Assembly (NCBI RefSeq): GCF_003201655.1
Contig: NZ_QJJU01000021.1
Coordinates: 1-64,000 of the forward strand
DNA length: 64,000 bases
From: Mycolicibacterium moriokaense
GTDB taxonomy: Bacteria; Actinomycetota; Actinomycetes; Mycobacteriales; Mycobacteriaceae
Direction: 5' to 3'
The translations under genes and the position numbers were made by a program. Position 1 is the first letter of the stretch, and each line of letters starts with the position of its first letter. The notes below the pieces were generated by a model. It saw nothing but the letters and a program-made list of their open reading frames with translations, ran no database searches and was not told where the DNA came from. Positions 1-15,668 of the stretch are shown here, in pieces.

Positions 1-226
1 AACATCCACCCCTAAACGGGAAAAAGAGGTGAACAAAAACAACAACAAACAAAAACCACCAAACACACTATTGAGTTCTCAAACAACACACCCGCCCAGC
101 CGCGCAAACCAACCCGCGGCTTTTGGCCACTGGTCAGTAGTACGGACGGTCAGGAACCCACCGAAGTGGGATTTCCCTCTGGGACGCCGTCGCGCTCAGC
201 GGGCTAACCCGCGTCGCTGACGACGA
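1..226 (-). promoter_or_regulatory. 5' leader of an rRNA operon (16S gene lies off the left edge)
   Basis: On the minus strand this stretch carries the typical mycobacterial pre-16S leader. The boxA-type antitermination element GTTTGAGAACTC is at 73-84, followed by the familiar AATAGTGTGTTTGG and then a T/G-rich run towards the 16S gene, which begins beyond base 1. A CCCAC-UUCG-GUGGG hairpin lies at 157-170. The promoter at 233-261 puts the transcription start near 226. The position next to tyrS matches rrnB of rapidly growing mycobacteria. The 16S gene itself is not in the window, so identity rests on leader and context. Confidence 0.85.
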
Positions 227-232
227 GACAAC

Positions 233-261
233 AAGTTACGTGAGGGAAAACTCGGAGTCAA
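233..261 (-). promoter_or_regulatory. rRNA operon promoter (TTGACT-N17-TAACTT)
   Basis: On the minus strand a -35 hexamer TTGACT (256-261) and a -10 hexamer TAACTT (233-238) are separated by exactly 17 bases (239-255). TTGACT is the usual -35 of mycobacterial rrn promoters. It lies between the tyrS stop and the rRNA leader, so it drives the rRNA operon. Only one promoter is obvious here. Confidence 0.75.
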
Positions 262-303
262 ATGGGCTGGTGGGGCGTGTCTTTCAGTTCAGCTCCCACG
301 GTG

Positions 304-319
304 CGCACGCAAGCGTGCG
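304..319 (-). terminator. hairpin just after tyrS, possible terminator
   Basis: A perfect inverted repeat CGCACGC-AA-GCGTGCG begins 15 bases beyond the tyrS stop. It has no U-run, so it would be a non-canonical terminator or simply a hairpin that insulates tyrS from the rRNA promoter downstream. Confidence 0.3.
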
Positions 320-333
320 TCGTCTCCGACAAG

Positions 334-1611
334 TCATCCAACGCGCTCGATCCCGGCAATATTCCGCTTGCCGCGACGAAGCACCAACCAGTGGCCGTGC
401 AGGAAGTCCGCGGGCTGCGGCGCCCACTCCTCGCTGTCGACCCGGACGTTGTTGACGTAGGCGCCGCCCTCCCCGATAGTCCGCCGCGCAGCACCCTTGC
501 TGTCAGACAATCCGCTGGCCACCAGCAGGTCGACGATGGTGTCGGGTCCGCCAGGTTTGAGTTCGGCCACCGCCGCCTCCCGCAGTGCCGCCGCCAACGT
601 CGGCTCGTCGAGCTGGGATAACTCCCCTCGGCCGAACAGCGCCTGGCTGGCATGTTCAACGGCAGCCGTCGCGGCCTCGCCGTGCACCAGCGTGGTCAGC
701 TCGCGGGCCAGCCGGCGCTGCCCCGCTCGCTCGTGCGGGCGCTCCGTTGTCGCTTGCTCGAGTTCGGCCAGCTCCTCGCGCGACAGGAAGGTGAACCACC
801 GCAGATATCGGACGACGTCGGCATCGGCGGTGTTCACGAAGTACTGGTACCAGGCATACGGGGTCGTCATGTCCGGGTCGAGCCAGAGACTGCCGCCGCC
901 GGTCGACTTGCCGAATTTCTTGCCTTCCGAGTCCGTCACCAGTGGCGTCGTCAGCGCGTGCACAGTCGCGCCCGCCATCTGGCGCACCAGCCGGACCCCG
1001 GCGATGATGTTTCCCCACTGATCCGACCCGCCGATCTGCAGCGCACACCCGTACCGCCGATTTAGTTCCACGTAGTCGTTCGCCTGCAACAGCATGTAGC
1101 TGAATTCCGTGTAGGAAATGCCGTCGCCCTCCAATCGGCGCCGGACCGTATCGCGATCGAGCATGACGTTGACCGAGAAGTGCTTACCGACGTCGCGAAG
1201 GAACTCGATCGCAGAAAGCTCGCTGGTCCACGACAGGTTGTTCTGCACGACGGCGCCCCTCGGCGAGTCGTCGAAATCAACGAACCGCTCGAGCTGCCCA
1301 CGAATCCGATCGGCCCAGTCTGCGACCGTGTCCGCCGTGTTGAGGGTCCGCTCGCCGGTGTCTCGAGGGTCGCCGATCATGCCGGTGGCACCGCCTGCCA
1401 AGACGATCGGCCGGTGCCCGGCCTCTTGGAAGCGGCGCAGCGTTAGCAGCGGGATGAGGTGCCCAGCGTGCAGGCTCGGCGCGGTGGGGTCGAAGCCCGA
1501 ATAGACGGTGATGGGTCCGGAGTCCAGCTCGGCCGCCAGCGCATCACGATCGGTGGACTGCGCAACCAGCCCTCGCCATTCCAATTCGTCGAGGATCTTC
1601 GGCGTACCCAT
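334..1611 (-). CDS. tyrS: Tyrosyl-tRNA synthetase
   Basis: This cytosolic class I enzyme charges tRNA-Tyr with tyrosine using ATP. The 425-residue length matches bacterial TyrRS. The HIGH-like motif HAGH is at residues 48-51, the KMSKS-like loop KFGKS at 232-236, and a C-terminal S4 RNA-binding domain covers about 360-420. The tyrosine-pocket segment GGSDQWGN is near 194-201. The ATG at 1611 is divergent from the DUF5990 gene with only about 30 bases between them. The 3' end abuts the rRNA promoter, an arrangement typical of tyrS-rrnB in fast-growing mycobacteria. Confidence 0.97.
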   Translation of the reverse strand: MGTPKILDELEWRGLVAQSTDRDALAAELDSGPITVYSGFDPTAPSLHAGHLIPLLTLRRFQEAGHRPIVLAGGATGMIGDPRDTGERTLNTADTVADWADRIRGQLERFVDFDDSPRGAVVQNNLSWTSELSAIEFLRDVGKHFSVNVMLDRDTVRRRLEGDGISYTEFSYMLLQANDYVELNRRYGCALQIGGSDQWGNIIAGVRLVRQMAGATVHALTTPLVTDSEGKKFGKSTGGGSLWLDPDMTTPYAWYQYFVNTADADVVRYLRWFTFLSREELAELEQATTERPHERAGQRRLARELTTLVHGEAATAAVEHASQALFGRGELSQLDEPTLAAALREAAVAELKPGGPDTIVDLLVASGLSDSKGAARRTIGEGGAYVNNVRVDSEEWAPQPADFLHGHWLVLRRGKRNIAGIERVG

Positions 1612-1642
1612 AGGAGTCGATCTTCCCCTACCGTCGATGCCG

Positions 1643-2068
1643 ATGTTGTTGCAGATCCGGGGTCATCACCTGCCGGGCCGGGCGTGGCGGTCACCCGACG
1701 AGCAGTTCGACAACGTGCACGTCGGCATTCAGGTCGGCAAGGAGCCACGCGAACTTGTGCGCGGCGACGCGGACACGTCGTCGTGGACGATCCCGATCGA
1801 GGATGTCTCCCGGGATGACGAACTGGACTTCCGGGGTGCGGCGGTGCAGGGCAGGCGTGGCTCCCGGTTCGTCTATCTCACCTGGGGCGACCTTGCTGAG
1901 GACGGCTCATTCACGATGTTCCGGCGGGCCAAACTGACGCTCGCCGACCTCGCGCCGCTGATCACCGGCGACACGGGCCAGACGATAGTCGCGACTGTCG
2001 ACCTGACCGATGACTGTGGCGGACCCCGCTGCGCGCGGTTGCGGGCACCGGCGCTGCGGCTCGCCTAG
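1643..2068 (+). CDS. DUF5990 family protein
   Basis: This small soluble protein of 141 residues has no known activity. The N-terminus ([15 protein letters not shown]) and the later VYLTWGD segment fit the DUF5990 family. An upstream in-frame ATG exists at 1637, but a TACCGT hexamer at 1629-1634 sits 8 bases before 1643, which suggests near-leaderless initiation there. The gene is divergent from tyrS, and its end overlaps the 3' end of mpg by 4 bases, so that pair is convergent. Nothing here points to a specific partner. Confidence 0.75.
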   Translation: MLLQIRGHHLPGRAWRSPDEQFDNVHVGIQVGKEPRELVRGDADTSSWTIPIEDVSRDDELDFRGAAVQGRRGSRFVYLTWGDLAEDGSFTMFRRAKLTLADLAPLITGDTGQTIVATVDLTDDCGGPRCARLRAPALRLA

Positions 2069-2676
2069 TCGCTCTCACCGGGCGCGGGTGCCCGCGGGCT
2101 GCGGCGATACGACGACACCTCCGGCCGGTCCGCCAGCCAGAACCGCCAAGGCCGGTCCGCAGCCTTGCTGACACCCACCCGTGGGCCTTCGGCACCGTCG
2201 CGCTCGTCGCCAAGTGTCAACCGAACCGAACTCCTGGGGTCGAACAGATCAATTCCGTTGTCGTCCATGGTGATTCCGAGGGCCGAGCACAGATTGCCGG
2301 GTCCACGTGCCAATGCGGCCTGGCGCGTCGAGTCTCCGCGACGAGCCTGGGCGACGTCGATGCCCGTCGCCACCGCGGCAGCGCGCAACAACACCGCCCC
2401 CGCCACTTCCTCCGTCGCGCACACGACGTTCGCACACACGTGGATGCCGTGACTGCGGTACGTGTAGAGCCGCCCGGCGGGGCCGAACATCACCCAATTG
2501 CGTCCCCCGAACCCGCGAAACGAGTGCGATGCGGCGTCTGGCCAGGGGCCGTCGAGCGGGCCGCCGTAGGCCTCCACCTCCACGATCGTCGCGCTCACAC
2601 CACGACCCTGCAGCGCCGCACCAAGCAGTCGCCGGGCCGCGGTTAGCGGATCCACGGACAGCACCTCGGAACTCAC
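2065..2676 (-). CDS. mpg: 3-methyladenine DNA glycosylase (AAG/MPG family)
   Basis: This base-excision repair glycosylase removes alkylated purines such as 3-methyladenine. The family signature is clear: VEVEAYGGP carrying the catalytic Glu, [10 protein letters not shown], and [13 protein letters not shown]. The GTG at 2676 gives 203 residues, matching the M. tuberculosis Rv1688 length and N-terminus; a longer in-frame start at 2706 is less likely. CAGAAT at 2684-2689 lies 7 bases before the GTG, so the transcript may be leaderless. The gene is divergent from the ABC exporter operon, as in M. tuberculosis. Confidence 0.92.
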   Translation of the reverse strand: MSSEVLSVDPLTAARRLLGAALQGRGVSATIVEVEAYGGPLDGPWPDAASHSFRGFGGRNWVMFGPAGRLYTYRSHGIHVCANVVCATEEVAGAVLLRAAAVATGIDVAQARRGDSTRQAALARGPGNLCSALGITMDDNGIDLFDPRSSVRLTLGDERDGAEGPRVGVSKAADRPWRFWLADRPEVSSYRRSPRAPAPGESD

Positions 2677-2699
2677 CCGAGCGATTCTGCCCGCGGTCC

Positions 2700-2728
2700 T
2701 TGACACACCTACCAGCGGGGAGGACTAT
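2700..2728 (+). promoter_or_regulatory. Promoter of the ABC exporter operon
   Basis: A perfect -35 TTGACA (2700-2705) is followed after 17 bases by GACTAT (2723-2728), which lies 7 bases before the ATG at 2736. This predicts a transcript starting at or next to the start codon. It overlaps the 5' region of the divergent mpg gene, so the two promoters share the space. Confidence 0.55.
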
Positions 2729-2735
2729 TCATCGC

Positions 2736-3500
2736 ATGATGAGTTCATCGAGTGATGAATTACTCCGCAATGGGGTCGAACCGGCCATCGACGTGCAGAA
2801 CCTGCGGGTGATTCGTGGGAAACGGGTCGCGTTGGAGAACATCTCGGTCCAGATCGCGCGGGGCACCATCACCGGCCTGCTCGGCCCGTCGGGCTGCGGG
2901 AAGACGACGCTGATGCGCAGCATCGTCGGCACGCAGATCATCGCCGAAGGCACCGTGACCGTGCTGGGCCGCCCGGCAGGTTCGGCCGAGCTCCGCCACC
3001 GGGTCGGATATGTCACGCAGGACCCCACCATTTACAACGACCTGCGGATCATCGACAACGTGCGCTACTTTGCCGCGTTGTACGGCACGGACTCGAACGC
3101 TGCCGATCAGGCGGTATCCGACGTCGGGCTCGAAGACCATCGAACAGCATTGTGCGGCAACCTATCCGGCGGTCAACGCACTCGGGTGTCGTTGGCCTGC
3201 GCATTGGTGGCCCATCCCGATCTGCTGGTGCTTGACGAGCCCACCGTCGGCCTTGACCCCGTGCTGCGCGTCGACCTTTGGGAGCAGTTCCACCAACTCG
3301 CCAGGCGCGGAACGACTCTGGTCGTATCAAGTCACGTGATGGACGAGGCCGACCACTGCGGCGACCTGCTTCTCATGCGCGAAGGCCACGTGCTCGCCCA
3401 CACCACCCCCAGCAAGCTACGAAAGGACACAGGATGTCAGTCACTGGAGGAAGCGTTTCTGTCCGTCATCCGGCACAGCACCGCAACCGCAACCGGCTGA
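2736..3500 (+). CDS. ABC-2 type exporter, ATP-binding subunit (Rv1687c type)
   Basis: This cytosolic ATPase subunit pairs with the permease encoded next. It has 254 residues, with Walker A GPSGCGKTT near residue 55, signature LSGGQRTRVSLA near 145-155, Walker B LLVLDEPTVGLDP, and the switch His in SSHVMDEADH. The ATG at 2736 was chosen because the promoter's -10 ends 7 bases upstream and a GGGGAGG sits nearby; a second ATG follows at 2739. The 3' end overlaps the permease start by 67 bases, indicating translational coupling. Substrate is unknown; such DrrA-like pairs commonly export lipids or drugs. Confidence 0.9.
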   Translation: MMSSSSDELLRNGVEPAIDVQNLRVIRGKRVALENISVQIARGTITGLLGPSGCGKTTLMRSIVGTQIIAEGTVTVLGRPAGSAELRHRVGYVTQDPTIYNDLRIIDNVRYFAALYGTDSNAADQAVSDVGLEDHRTALCGNLSGGQRTRVSLACALVAHPDLLVLDEPTVGLDPVLRVDLWEQFHQLARRGTTLVVSSHVMDEADHCGDLLLMREGHVLAHTTPSKLRKDTGCQSLEEAFLSVIRHSTATATG

Positions 3501-4252
3501 GCCCGCAGGCATACCTCGCCACCACCGCGCGGATCCTGCGCCAGCTCGCCGCCGATCATCGCAGTGTCGCGATGATCCTCGTGGTGCCCAGCCTGATCAT
3601 CACGCTGATGTACTTCATGTTTCAGGATGCGCCCCATCGGCCCGGCACCCCGCCGCCGTTCAACAACGCGTGCCTGATCATGTTGGGCGTGTTCCCGCTC
3701 ATCGTGATGTTCTTGATCACGTCGATAACTATGCAACGAGAACGGGTTTCGGGAACATTGGAGCGCATCCTGACGACGCCGTTGCGCCGGCTCGACCTGC
3801 TTGCGGCGTACGGCACCGCGTTCTCGATCGCGGCTGCCGCGCAGGCCACGCTGGCGTGCCTCGTGTCGTACGTCTTCCTCGGCCTCGACACCAAGGGCAG
3901 CCCGATTCTGGTGTTCATCATCGCGATCATCAACGCCGTGCTTGGCGTGGGGCTGGGATTGCTATGTAGTGCGTTCGCCCGCACCGAATTTCAGGCGGTG
4001 CAGTTCATGCCTGTGGTGATCGCCCCGCAGTTGCTGTTGTGCGGCATCATCGTGCCGCGCGAGCTACTGCCGGACTGGCTGCAGTGGATCAGCAATGTGT
4101 TGCCGGCCAGCTACGCTTTGGAGGCGCTGCAACAGGTCGGCGCGTACTCGGAGCCGACGGCCATCGCCGTGCGCGACATCGCCGTCGTAGTTGGCTTCGC
4201 GGTAGTCGCGCTGGGCCTGGCCGCGGCGACGCTTCGACGAAGGACACCGTAA
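3434..4252 (+). CDS. ABC-2 type exporter, permease subunit (Rv1686c type)
   Basis: This membrane subunit of the exporter has 272 residues and about six hydrophobic segments, starting with VAMILVVPSLIITLMYFMF near residue 45. The central segment has the ERVSGTLERILTTPLRRLDLL pattern typical of ABC-2 permeases, and PREllPDWLQWISNVLPASYALEAL near the C-terminus. The ATG at 3434 lies inside the ATPase gene. The TetR gene follows 5 bases after the stop, so ATPase, permease and regulator form one operon. Confidence 0.88.
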   Translation: MSVTGGSVSVRHPAQHRNRNRLSPQAYLATTARILRQLAADHRSVAMILVVPSLIITLMYFMFQDAPHRPGTPPPFNNACLIMLGVFPLIVMFLITSITMQRERVSGTLERILTTPLRRLDLLAAYGTAFSIAAAAQATLACLVSYVFLGLDTKGSPILVFIIAIINAVLGVGLGLLCSAFARTEFQAVQFMPVVIAPQLLLCGIIVPRELLPDWLQWISNVLPASYALEALQQVGAYSEPTAIAVRDIAVVVGFAVVALGLAAATLRRRTP

Positions 4253-4257
4253 CCGCA

Positions 4258-4872
4258 TTGACCACGAACATCGAACGCAAGCGTCCCGGGCGCCCGCCCG
4301 GAACGTCGGACACCCGCGAACGCATCCTGGAGAGTGCGCGTAACTTATTTGCCCGCAATGGGATTGACAAGACGTCGATACGCGCTATCGCCAAGGATGC
4401 GAGCGTCGACCCCGCGTTGGTGCACCACTACTTCGGCACCAAGACCCAGCTGTTCGCCGCGGCTATCCACATTCCGATCGACCCCATGGAGGTCATCGGT
4501 CCGCTGCGGGAAGTACCTGTCGAGCGAATCGGCCACGTGCTGCCGTCGATCCTGTTGACCCTGTGGGACTCCGAAATGGGGAAGGGATTCATCGCGACCC
4601 TGCGATCGATCCTGGCGGGCGGCGAAGTCTCGCTCATTCGGTCCTTCCTTCAGGAAGTCGTCACCGCCGAGGTCGGGTCCCGCGTTGACGATCCGCCAGG
4701 CAGCGGACGCATCCGCGTTCAGTTCGTCGCCTCGCAGTTGGTTGGCGTCGTGATGGCCCGCTACATCCTGGAATTGGATCCGTTCAAGTCGCTGCCGATC
4801 GAGCAGATCGCCGAAACCATCGCACCCAACCTGCAGCGCTACCTCACCGGCGAACTACCCGGGTTCAACTGA
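4258..4872 (+). CDS. TetR family transcriptional regulator (Rv1685c type)
   Basis: This probable repressor of the exporter operon in which it lies has 204 residues. A basic N-terminal tail is followed by a helix-turn-helix at about 20-65 (TRERILESARNLFARNGIDK...SIRAIAKDASVDPALVHHYF), and then a ligand-binding helical domain. No ATG fits the conserved N-terminus; the TTG at 4258, with AAGGA about 13 bases before it, is the best start. Its last 18 bases overlap the convergent Trm112 gene. Its inducer cannot be inferred. Confidence 0.85.
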   Translation: MTTNIERKRPGRPPGTSDTRERILESARNLFARNGIDKTSIRAIAKDASVDPALVHHYFGTKTQLFAAAIHIPIDPMEVIGPLREVPVERIGHVLPSILLTLWDSEMGKGFIATLRSILAGGEVSLIRSFLQEVVTAEVGSRVDDPPGSGRIRVQFVASQLVGVVMARYILELDPFKSLPIEQIAETIAPNLQRYLTGELPGFN

Positions 4873-5079
4873 CGCTCGGTCCAGCATCTTCTGATGCTCG
4901 GCATCGTCGGTCACCGCGAGCGCTTCGTCGACGAGCAGGACCGGGATGCCGTCCTCGATGCGGTACGCGCGGCGAAGCCGAGGGTTGTAGAGGAACTCGG
5001 GATGGCTGGGGTCAACCAACAGCATCGGCCCGCGGTCTTGCGGGCAGACCAGGATGCTCAGCAGTTTTTCGTCGAGCAC
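4855..5079 (-). CDS. Trm112 family protein (Rv1684 type)
   Basis: This 74-residue protein of the Trm112/YcaR family begins with LDEKLLSILVCPQDRGPMLLV and has the YRIEDGIPVLL segment characteristic of the family. Eukaryotic Trm112 activates methyltransferases; the bacterial role is unclear. The usual paired-Cys motif is reduced to CPQDRG, so zinc binding through that motif is doubtful. It lies between the regulator of the exporter and a secreted-protein gene on the same strand. Confidence 0.85.
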   Translation of the reverse strand: MLDEKLLSILVCPQDRGPMLLVDPSHPEFLYNPRLRRAYRIEDGIPVLLVDEALAVTDDAEHQKMLDRASVEPG

Positions 5080-5088
5080 AACGGCAGG

Positions 5089-5616
5089 CTAGCCGACACC
5101 GATGAAGACGCCCGGGCTCGTGCCGGGATCAGCAGGCACCCCCGGCGGCAGCGCCGGACCCATGCCCGGCGGCGGCTGGCCGACGCCGAGGTTGTATCCG
5201 GGCTGCTGGTTCGGGTTGACCTGGTTCTGCGTCAGAGCCTGCAGCTTCCGCTGGTATGCCAGTGTTTCTTTCAACGCCTCGATGAGCGGCGCCTGATTGG
5301 GTCGGTAGTCAAGGGCCTTGGTGATGGCATCCTTGTTCGCGTTCGAGGGTTTGAAGCCCAAGGCACGAAGTTTTAGTACGTCGTGGATCAGACTCGAGAG
5401 CTGACCGCCGCCGGCACCAATGTCATAGTCCTTGTCGATGATGGCGAGGGCTTCGTCGGCAGTCATCGCAGACGGGGTGTCGGTGGGCGTGGTCGGCGTC
5501 GCGGGGTCGGCCAGCGCGGTCGGCGCACCGAAACCCACCATGACGCCGGCGGCGACTGCGCCGCCTGCCACCACACCCGTTACGGCGCGCCGCAGATTAC
5601 CGGTCTGCAATGTCAT
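5089..5616 (-). CDS. Exported protein of unknown function
   Basis: This 175-residue protein has a basic N-terminus, a hydrophobic Ala/Gly/Val core and an ALADPA cleavage-like site near residue 38, so it is probably secreted. A helical central part (ADEALAIIDKDYDIGAGGGQ and later AYQRKLQALTQNQ) is followed by a Pro/Gly-rich tail ending in VFIGVG. The ATG at 5616 follows a perfect AGGAGG at 5621-5626; a TTG directly before it would leave no spacing. It lies 9 bases upstream of the Trm112 gene on the same strand. The function is not recognised. Confidence 0.8.
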   Translation of the reverse strand: MTLQTGNLRRAVTGVVAGGAVAAGVMVGFGAPTALADPATPTTPTDTPSAMTADEALAIIDKDYDIGAGGGQLSSLIHDVLKLRALGFKPSNANKDAITKALDYRPNQAPLIEALKETLAYQRKLQALTQNQVNPNQQPGYNLGVGQPPPGMGPALPPGVPADPGTSPGVFIGVG

Positions 5617-5666
5617 CAATCCTCCTGCCGCGGGAGCCTAACAGCGAGCGAGCCGTGGGGCACGGC

Positions 5667-8636
5667 TCACTGCTGGGCGCCGGCGATCTCGGTGCGTACC
5701 GCAACGGTCAAGCGCTTGTATCGATTCGTATCGGGATCCAGATACCAGGCGTTACGCGACGGTTTGGGGAGGCCCTCGGCCCGCAATGGGCTGAGCAGCG
5801 GGCGATAGGACGCGCTGAGCTTCATCTCCGGCACCACGTGCACGATGTCGGGGGGATTGCCGACGGGCAAATCGGCCAGCGCCTCGCTCAGATCAGCCGA
5901 CGGAATGCTGCCGCCAGGGCGCAGGGCCAGCGCCGTGACGGCCAGTTCGTGCCCGCCCACGTCCACCCCGTAGGTCACGGCAAGGTCCACCGCCCCGAGC
6001 CGCCCGACGGCATCGTTAACGGGCGAGGCGAAGACGGGGCCGCGTGCCGTGTGGACAACCACCCCACGGTTGTCGACCAGCCAGTAGTCGCCGTCCTCGT
6101 CGCGGCGGAACAGGTATTCGGTCGACACCCACGTGTCGGCGGCGGCGAACACGCCGCGTTTGACCGACGCCGTTGGATCCACGGGACCCCGTGGGTGGGC
6201 CAGAAGCACGCCAACCTCGTTGGTGTCGGCCCTCCTGACGAATCCGCGGTCGTCCTCGAGGATCAGGTCGTCCTCGGCGTCGTAGGCGGCCAGTTCCACG
6301 TCGCCGCCGCCCGGCAACGCCCTGCCTTTGCTGCCCAGCTTGGCGCCCGAGACGTTGGCCAGCACGGCCTGCCCGTCGGTGGTGGCGAAGAACTCCACCA
6401 CATGTGCCGGCTTGAACACGTCGATGACGCGCTTCCACAGGCCGGTCGGCATGCCGGAACCGATGAACAGCCGCACGGGGTGGCTGCCGGTCAACGAGAA
6501 CGCCGGATCGTCGATGACCTCACGCAGCATCGCCCAGGTGTAGGACACCACCGTCACGCCGTACTGGCGGATCTCCTGGAGAAAGCGGTCCGGCCGCAGC
6601 TCCCGCGACAGCGCGATGCGCGACCCGCCGACAACCGCACCGCCCAGGCTCACCAGGAGCCCGGACTGATGATGCAGCGGCGTGAGGCAGTAGACGGTGT
6701 CGGCACGGCCGAGGTTGGCGGCCGAGGCGGTGCCGAACGCCGAAAGCGCCCACCGGTAGTTGGTGATCTGGCGGGCGACGAGGTCCCCGCCGATGGAGCT
6801 GAAACCGACGAAAGCGAGGTCGCGGGCGAGGCCAGGGTTCGGCCGGTACCAGCCGGGCAGGTCAACGACATCGGGGTCGATCTTCTCCATGTCGGTGACG
6901 CCGGCATCGTCCGACAGGTGCAACTCGCGCGATTCGCCGCCGCCGAGCACCAGCACCCGCGTTTCGAGACGCTGCGCTGCCTCCAGGTTGCTGGGGTCGG
7001 CGATGATCTCCGACACCCCGCCCAGCCGTGCCGCAGCGGCCAAGTCCACGTCGGGCGGCATCAACACCGCAACCGCGCCAAGCCGCGACAGCGCGGCGAT
7101 CGCGACGAGCGCACTGGGGCGAGTCTCCATCAACACGCCGACGTGGGCGCCCTGTCGCACGCCGACCTCGATGAGGCCGCGGACCACATTGTTGATCCGG
7201 CGGTCCACTGCCTCGTAGGTGTGGACGCGACCGTCGAACAGCAGGCACTCCCCTTCGGGTACGTCGCGCGCTTGCTCGGACATGATGCGGCCAAGCGAGA
7301 TCCGGGTGTGGTCGTTGATCTGCCCGAGACGCGCCAGCCTTGGCAAGGTGCGATACGTCTCGACGGCCAGCGTCCGCGCGGATTTGTTGGCGGCCATGAT
7401 GGCGTCCCCGGCGGTCCGCGCCAAGCTGAACGCCAGCTCCGTCGCCGCGGCGCCGGTGTGCGCCACGCGTGAGGCGAACGAGACACCGCTTTCGGTGTGC
7501 TCGGCGGGTTGCAGCGGCATGGGGTTTACGCCGTCGGGTATATCGCCGGTGCCGTCGATCCACGTCACCCACTGCGCGACGGTCGGCCAGGTCTGGCTGG
7601 CCGCCTTCGAGCCCACGACAAGGCCGAAATGCCCAGCGCGGATGAGGAATTCGTAAACGTCAGCCTGCGGCGCGGCCCGCTTGATCCCGCGCACCGAGGC
7701 CGGCTGACCAATGTCGTCGACCTCGCCGATGACGGCCAGCACCGGGCAGCTGATGTCCGACAGTGTGACCAGGTCGCCGTGGATCGAGAAGCCGCCGCTC
7801 ATCATGCGGTTGTGCGCGATGAACTGCTTGAGCAACTCGGCGATAGCGGGTCCCGACCATGCGATCCAGCCTTCGGATGCCAGGAATCGCCGCTGCTGCT
7901 CGCGTGGCAACAGCGCCTCGCGATCGTGCAGTTGGCGCAGGAATGCGAGCCGCGACTGCGCGGTCTTGATGGGGTCCAGCATCTGGAACCCGGTGCGTGC
8001 CAGCCAGCCGGGAATGTCGATGCGGCTGAACACGTGGTCGGCCATGAAGTCCGCGGCCGCAGGCGCCAGGCTGGCAGGCATGTTCATCGGCAACGCGGCC
8101 AAGGTGTCGACCGGCGAGCCGAACGCGACGATGCTGGCGAGGTCCTTCGACTGGCGGTAGGCCGCTGTCTGATAGGCGAACATGCCGCCCTGCGAGTAAC
8201 CGGCGAGGTGGACGTCGCGACCGGTGACCTCTTTGATGGTGTCGATCGCCTCACTCAGCGCGACGACATGGTCGGCGAGGTTGCGGTCCATGCCGCCCTC
8301 GACCTTGTCGGGTGAGCCGAAGTCGATGACCCACGGGTCGATGCCGGCTTTGTGCAGGATGCCGACGGCTCCGTCGTCGCGTGTGACGTCCCACATGTCT
8401 GCCGACATCATCATCGGGTGGACCATCAGAACCGGCGGTCCGGGCCGCTTGGCCCCTGGCCGGGCGTCGGGCGGGAAATAGCGGCGCAACCGGTACATCG
8501 GAACGCTTTGGATGATCTGGAACGGCGACGGCACGGCGCCGGTTTCAAGGCCGCCGTAGCGCAGCACTTCCAGCCCGTTCTGCGCGGTGGCAACCAGCCG
8601 TCCCACTGGCCCGGTTATTGCCGATAGGTCCACCAC
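5667..8636 (-). CDS. Bifunctional alpha/beta hydrolase - acyl-CoA synthetase-like protein (Rv1683 type)
   Basis: This 989-residue fusion has an N-terminal alpha/beta hydrolase half with nucleophile motif GYSQGG at about 146-151 (Ser near 148). The C-terminal half is an adenylate-forming (FadD-like) domain from about 480 to the end. In M. tuberculosis Rv1683 the pair is linked to lipid (triacylglycerol) turnover. The GTG at 8636 follows AAGGGGAG with 6 bases spacing and matches the conserved N-terminus; a longer in-frame start at 8702 lacks support. The phosphate loop of the adenylation half is unusual (GFSSIGGDLVARQ near 608), without the usual TSGTTGxPKG, so ligase activity should not be assumed. 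The gene is divergent from the ABC-F gene. Confidence 0.85.
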   Translation of the reverse strand: MVDLSAITGPVGRLVATAQNGLEVLRYGGLETGAVPSPFQIIQSVPMYRLRRYFPPDARPGAKRPGPPVLMVHPMMMSADMWDVTRDDGAVGILHKAGIDPWVIDFGSPDKVEGGMDRNLADHVVALSEAIDTIKEVTGRDVHLAGYSQGGMFAYQTAAYRQSKDLASIVAFGSPVDTLAALPMNMPASLAPAAADFMADHVFSRIDIPGWLARTGFQMLDPIKTAQSRLAFLRQLHDREALLPREQQRRFLASEGWIAWSGPAIAELLKQFIAHNRMMSGGFSIHGDLVTLSDISCPVLAVIGEVDDIGQPASVRGIKRAAPQADVYEFLIRAGHFGLVVGSKAASQTWPTVAQWVTWIDGTGDIPDGVNPMPLQPAEHTESGVSFASRVAHTGAAATELAFSLARTAGDAIMAANKSARTLAVETYRTLPRLARLGQINDHTRISLGRIMSEQARDVPEGECLLFDGRVHTYEAVDRRINNVVRGLIEVGVRQGAHVGVLMETRPSALVAIAALSRLGAVAVLMPPDVDLAAAARLGGVSEIIADPSNLEAAQRLETRVLVLGGGESRELHLSDDAGVTDMEKIDPDVVDLPGWYRPNPGLARDLAFVGFSSIGGDLVARQITNYRWALSAFGTASAANLGRADTVYCLTPLHHQSGLLVSLGGAVVGGSRIALSRELRPDRFLQEIRQYGVTVVSYTWAMLREVIDDPAFSLTGSHPVRLFIGSGMPTGLWKRVIDVFKPAHVVEFFATTDGQAVLANVSGAKLGSKGRALPGGGDVELAAYDAEDDLILEDDRGFVRRADTNEVGVLLAHPRGPVDPTASVKRGVFAAADTWVSTEYLFRRDEDGDYWLVDNRGVVVHTARGPVFASPVNDAVGRLGAVDLAVTYGVDVGGHELAVTALALRPGGSIPSADLSEALADLPVGNPPDIVHVVPEMKLSASYRPLLSPLRAEGLPKPSRNAWYLDPDTNRYKRLTVAVRTEIAGAQQ

Positions 8637-8716
8637 GACCCACTCCCCTTGTGCGATGTCAGTCCCCCGACTGCCGTCGTCATCATGGCACGCGTGCCAC
8701 ATATCATCGGCGTCAC

Positions 8717-15664
<6,948 letters not shown>

Positions 15665-15668
<4 letters not shown>

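Noticed and set aside
29-455. Short open frames in the rRNA leader and tyrS 3' end
   Set aside because: They overlap the rRNA promoter and leader elements and have low-complexity Arg/Ser composition.
1612-1642. T-box or other riboswitch in front of tyrS
   Set aside because: Only about 30 bases separate tyrS from the divergent gene, too short for a T-box, and no specifier structure is visible.
5610-7472. 620-codon open frame antisense to the hydrolase/synthetase fusion gene
   Set aside because: It is a mirror frame of a high-GC gene with an unlikely composition (rich in His, Arg, Gly, Gln), no family features and no start signals.
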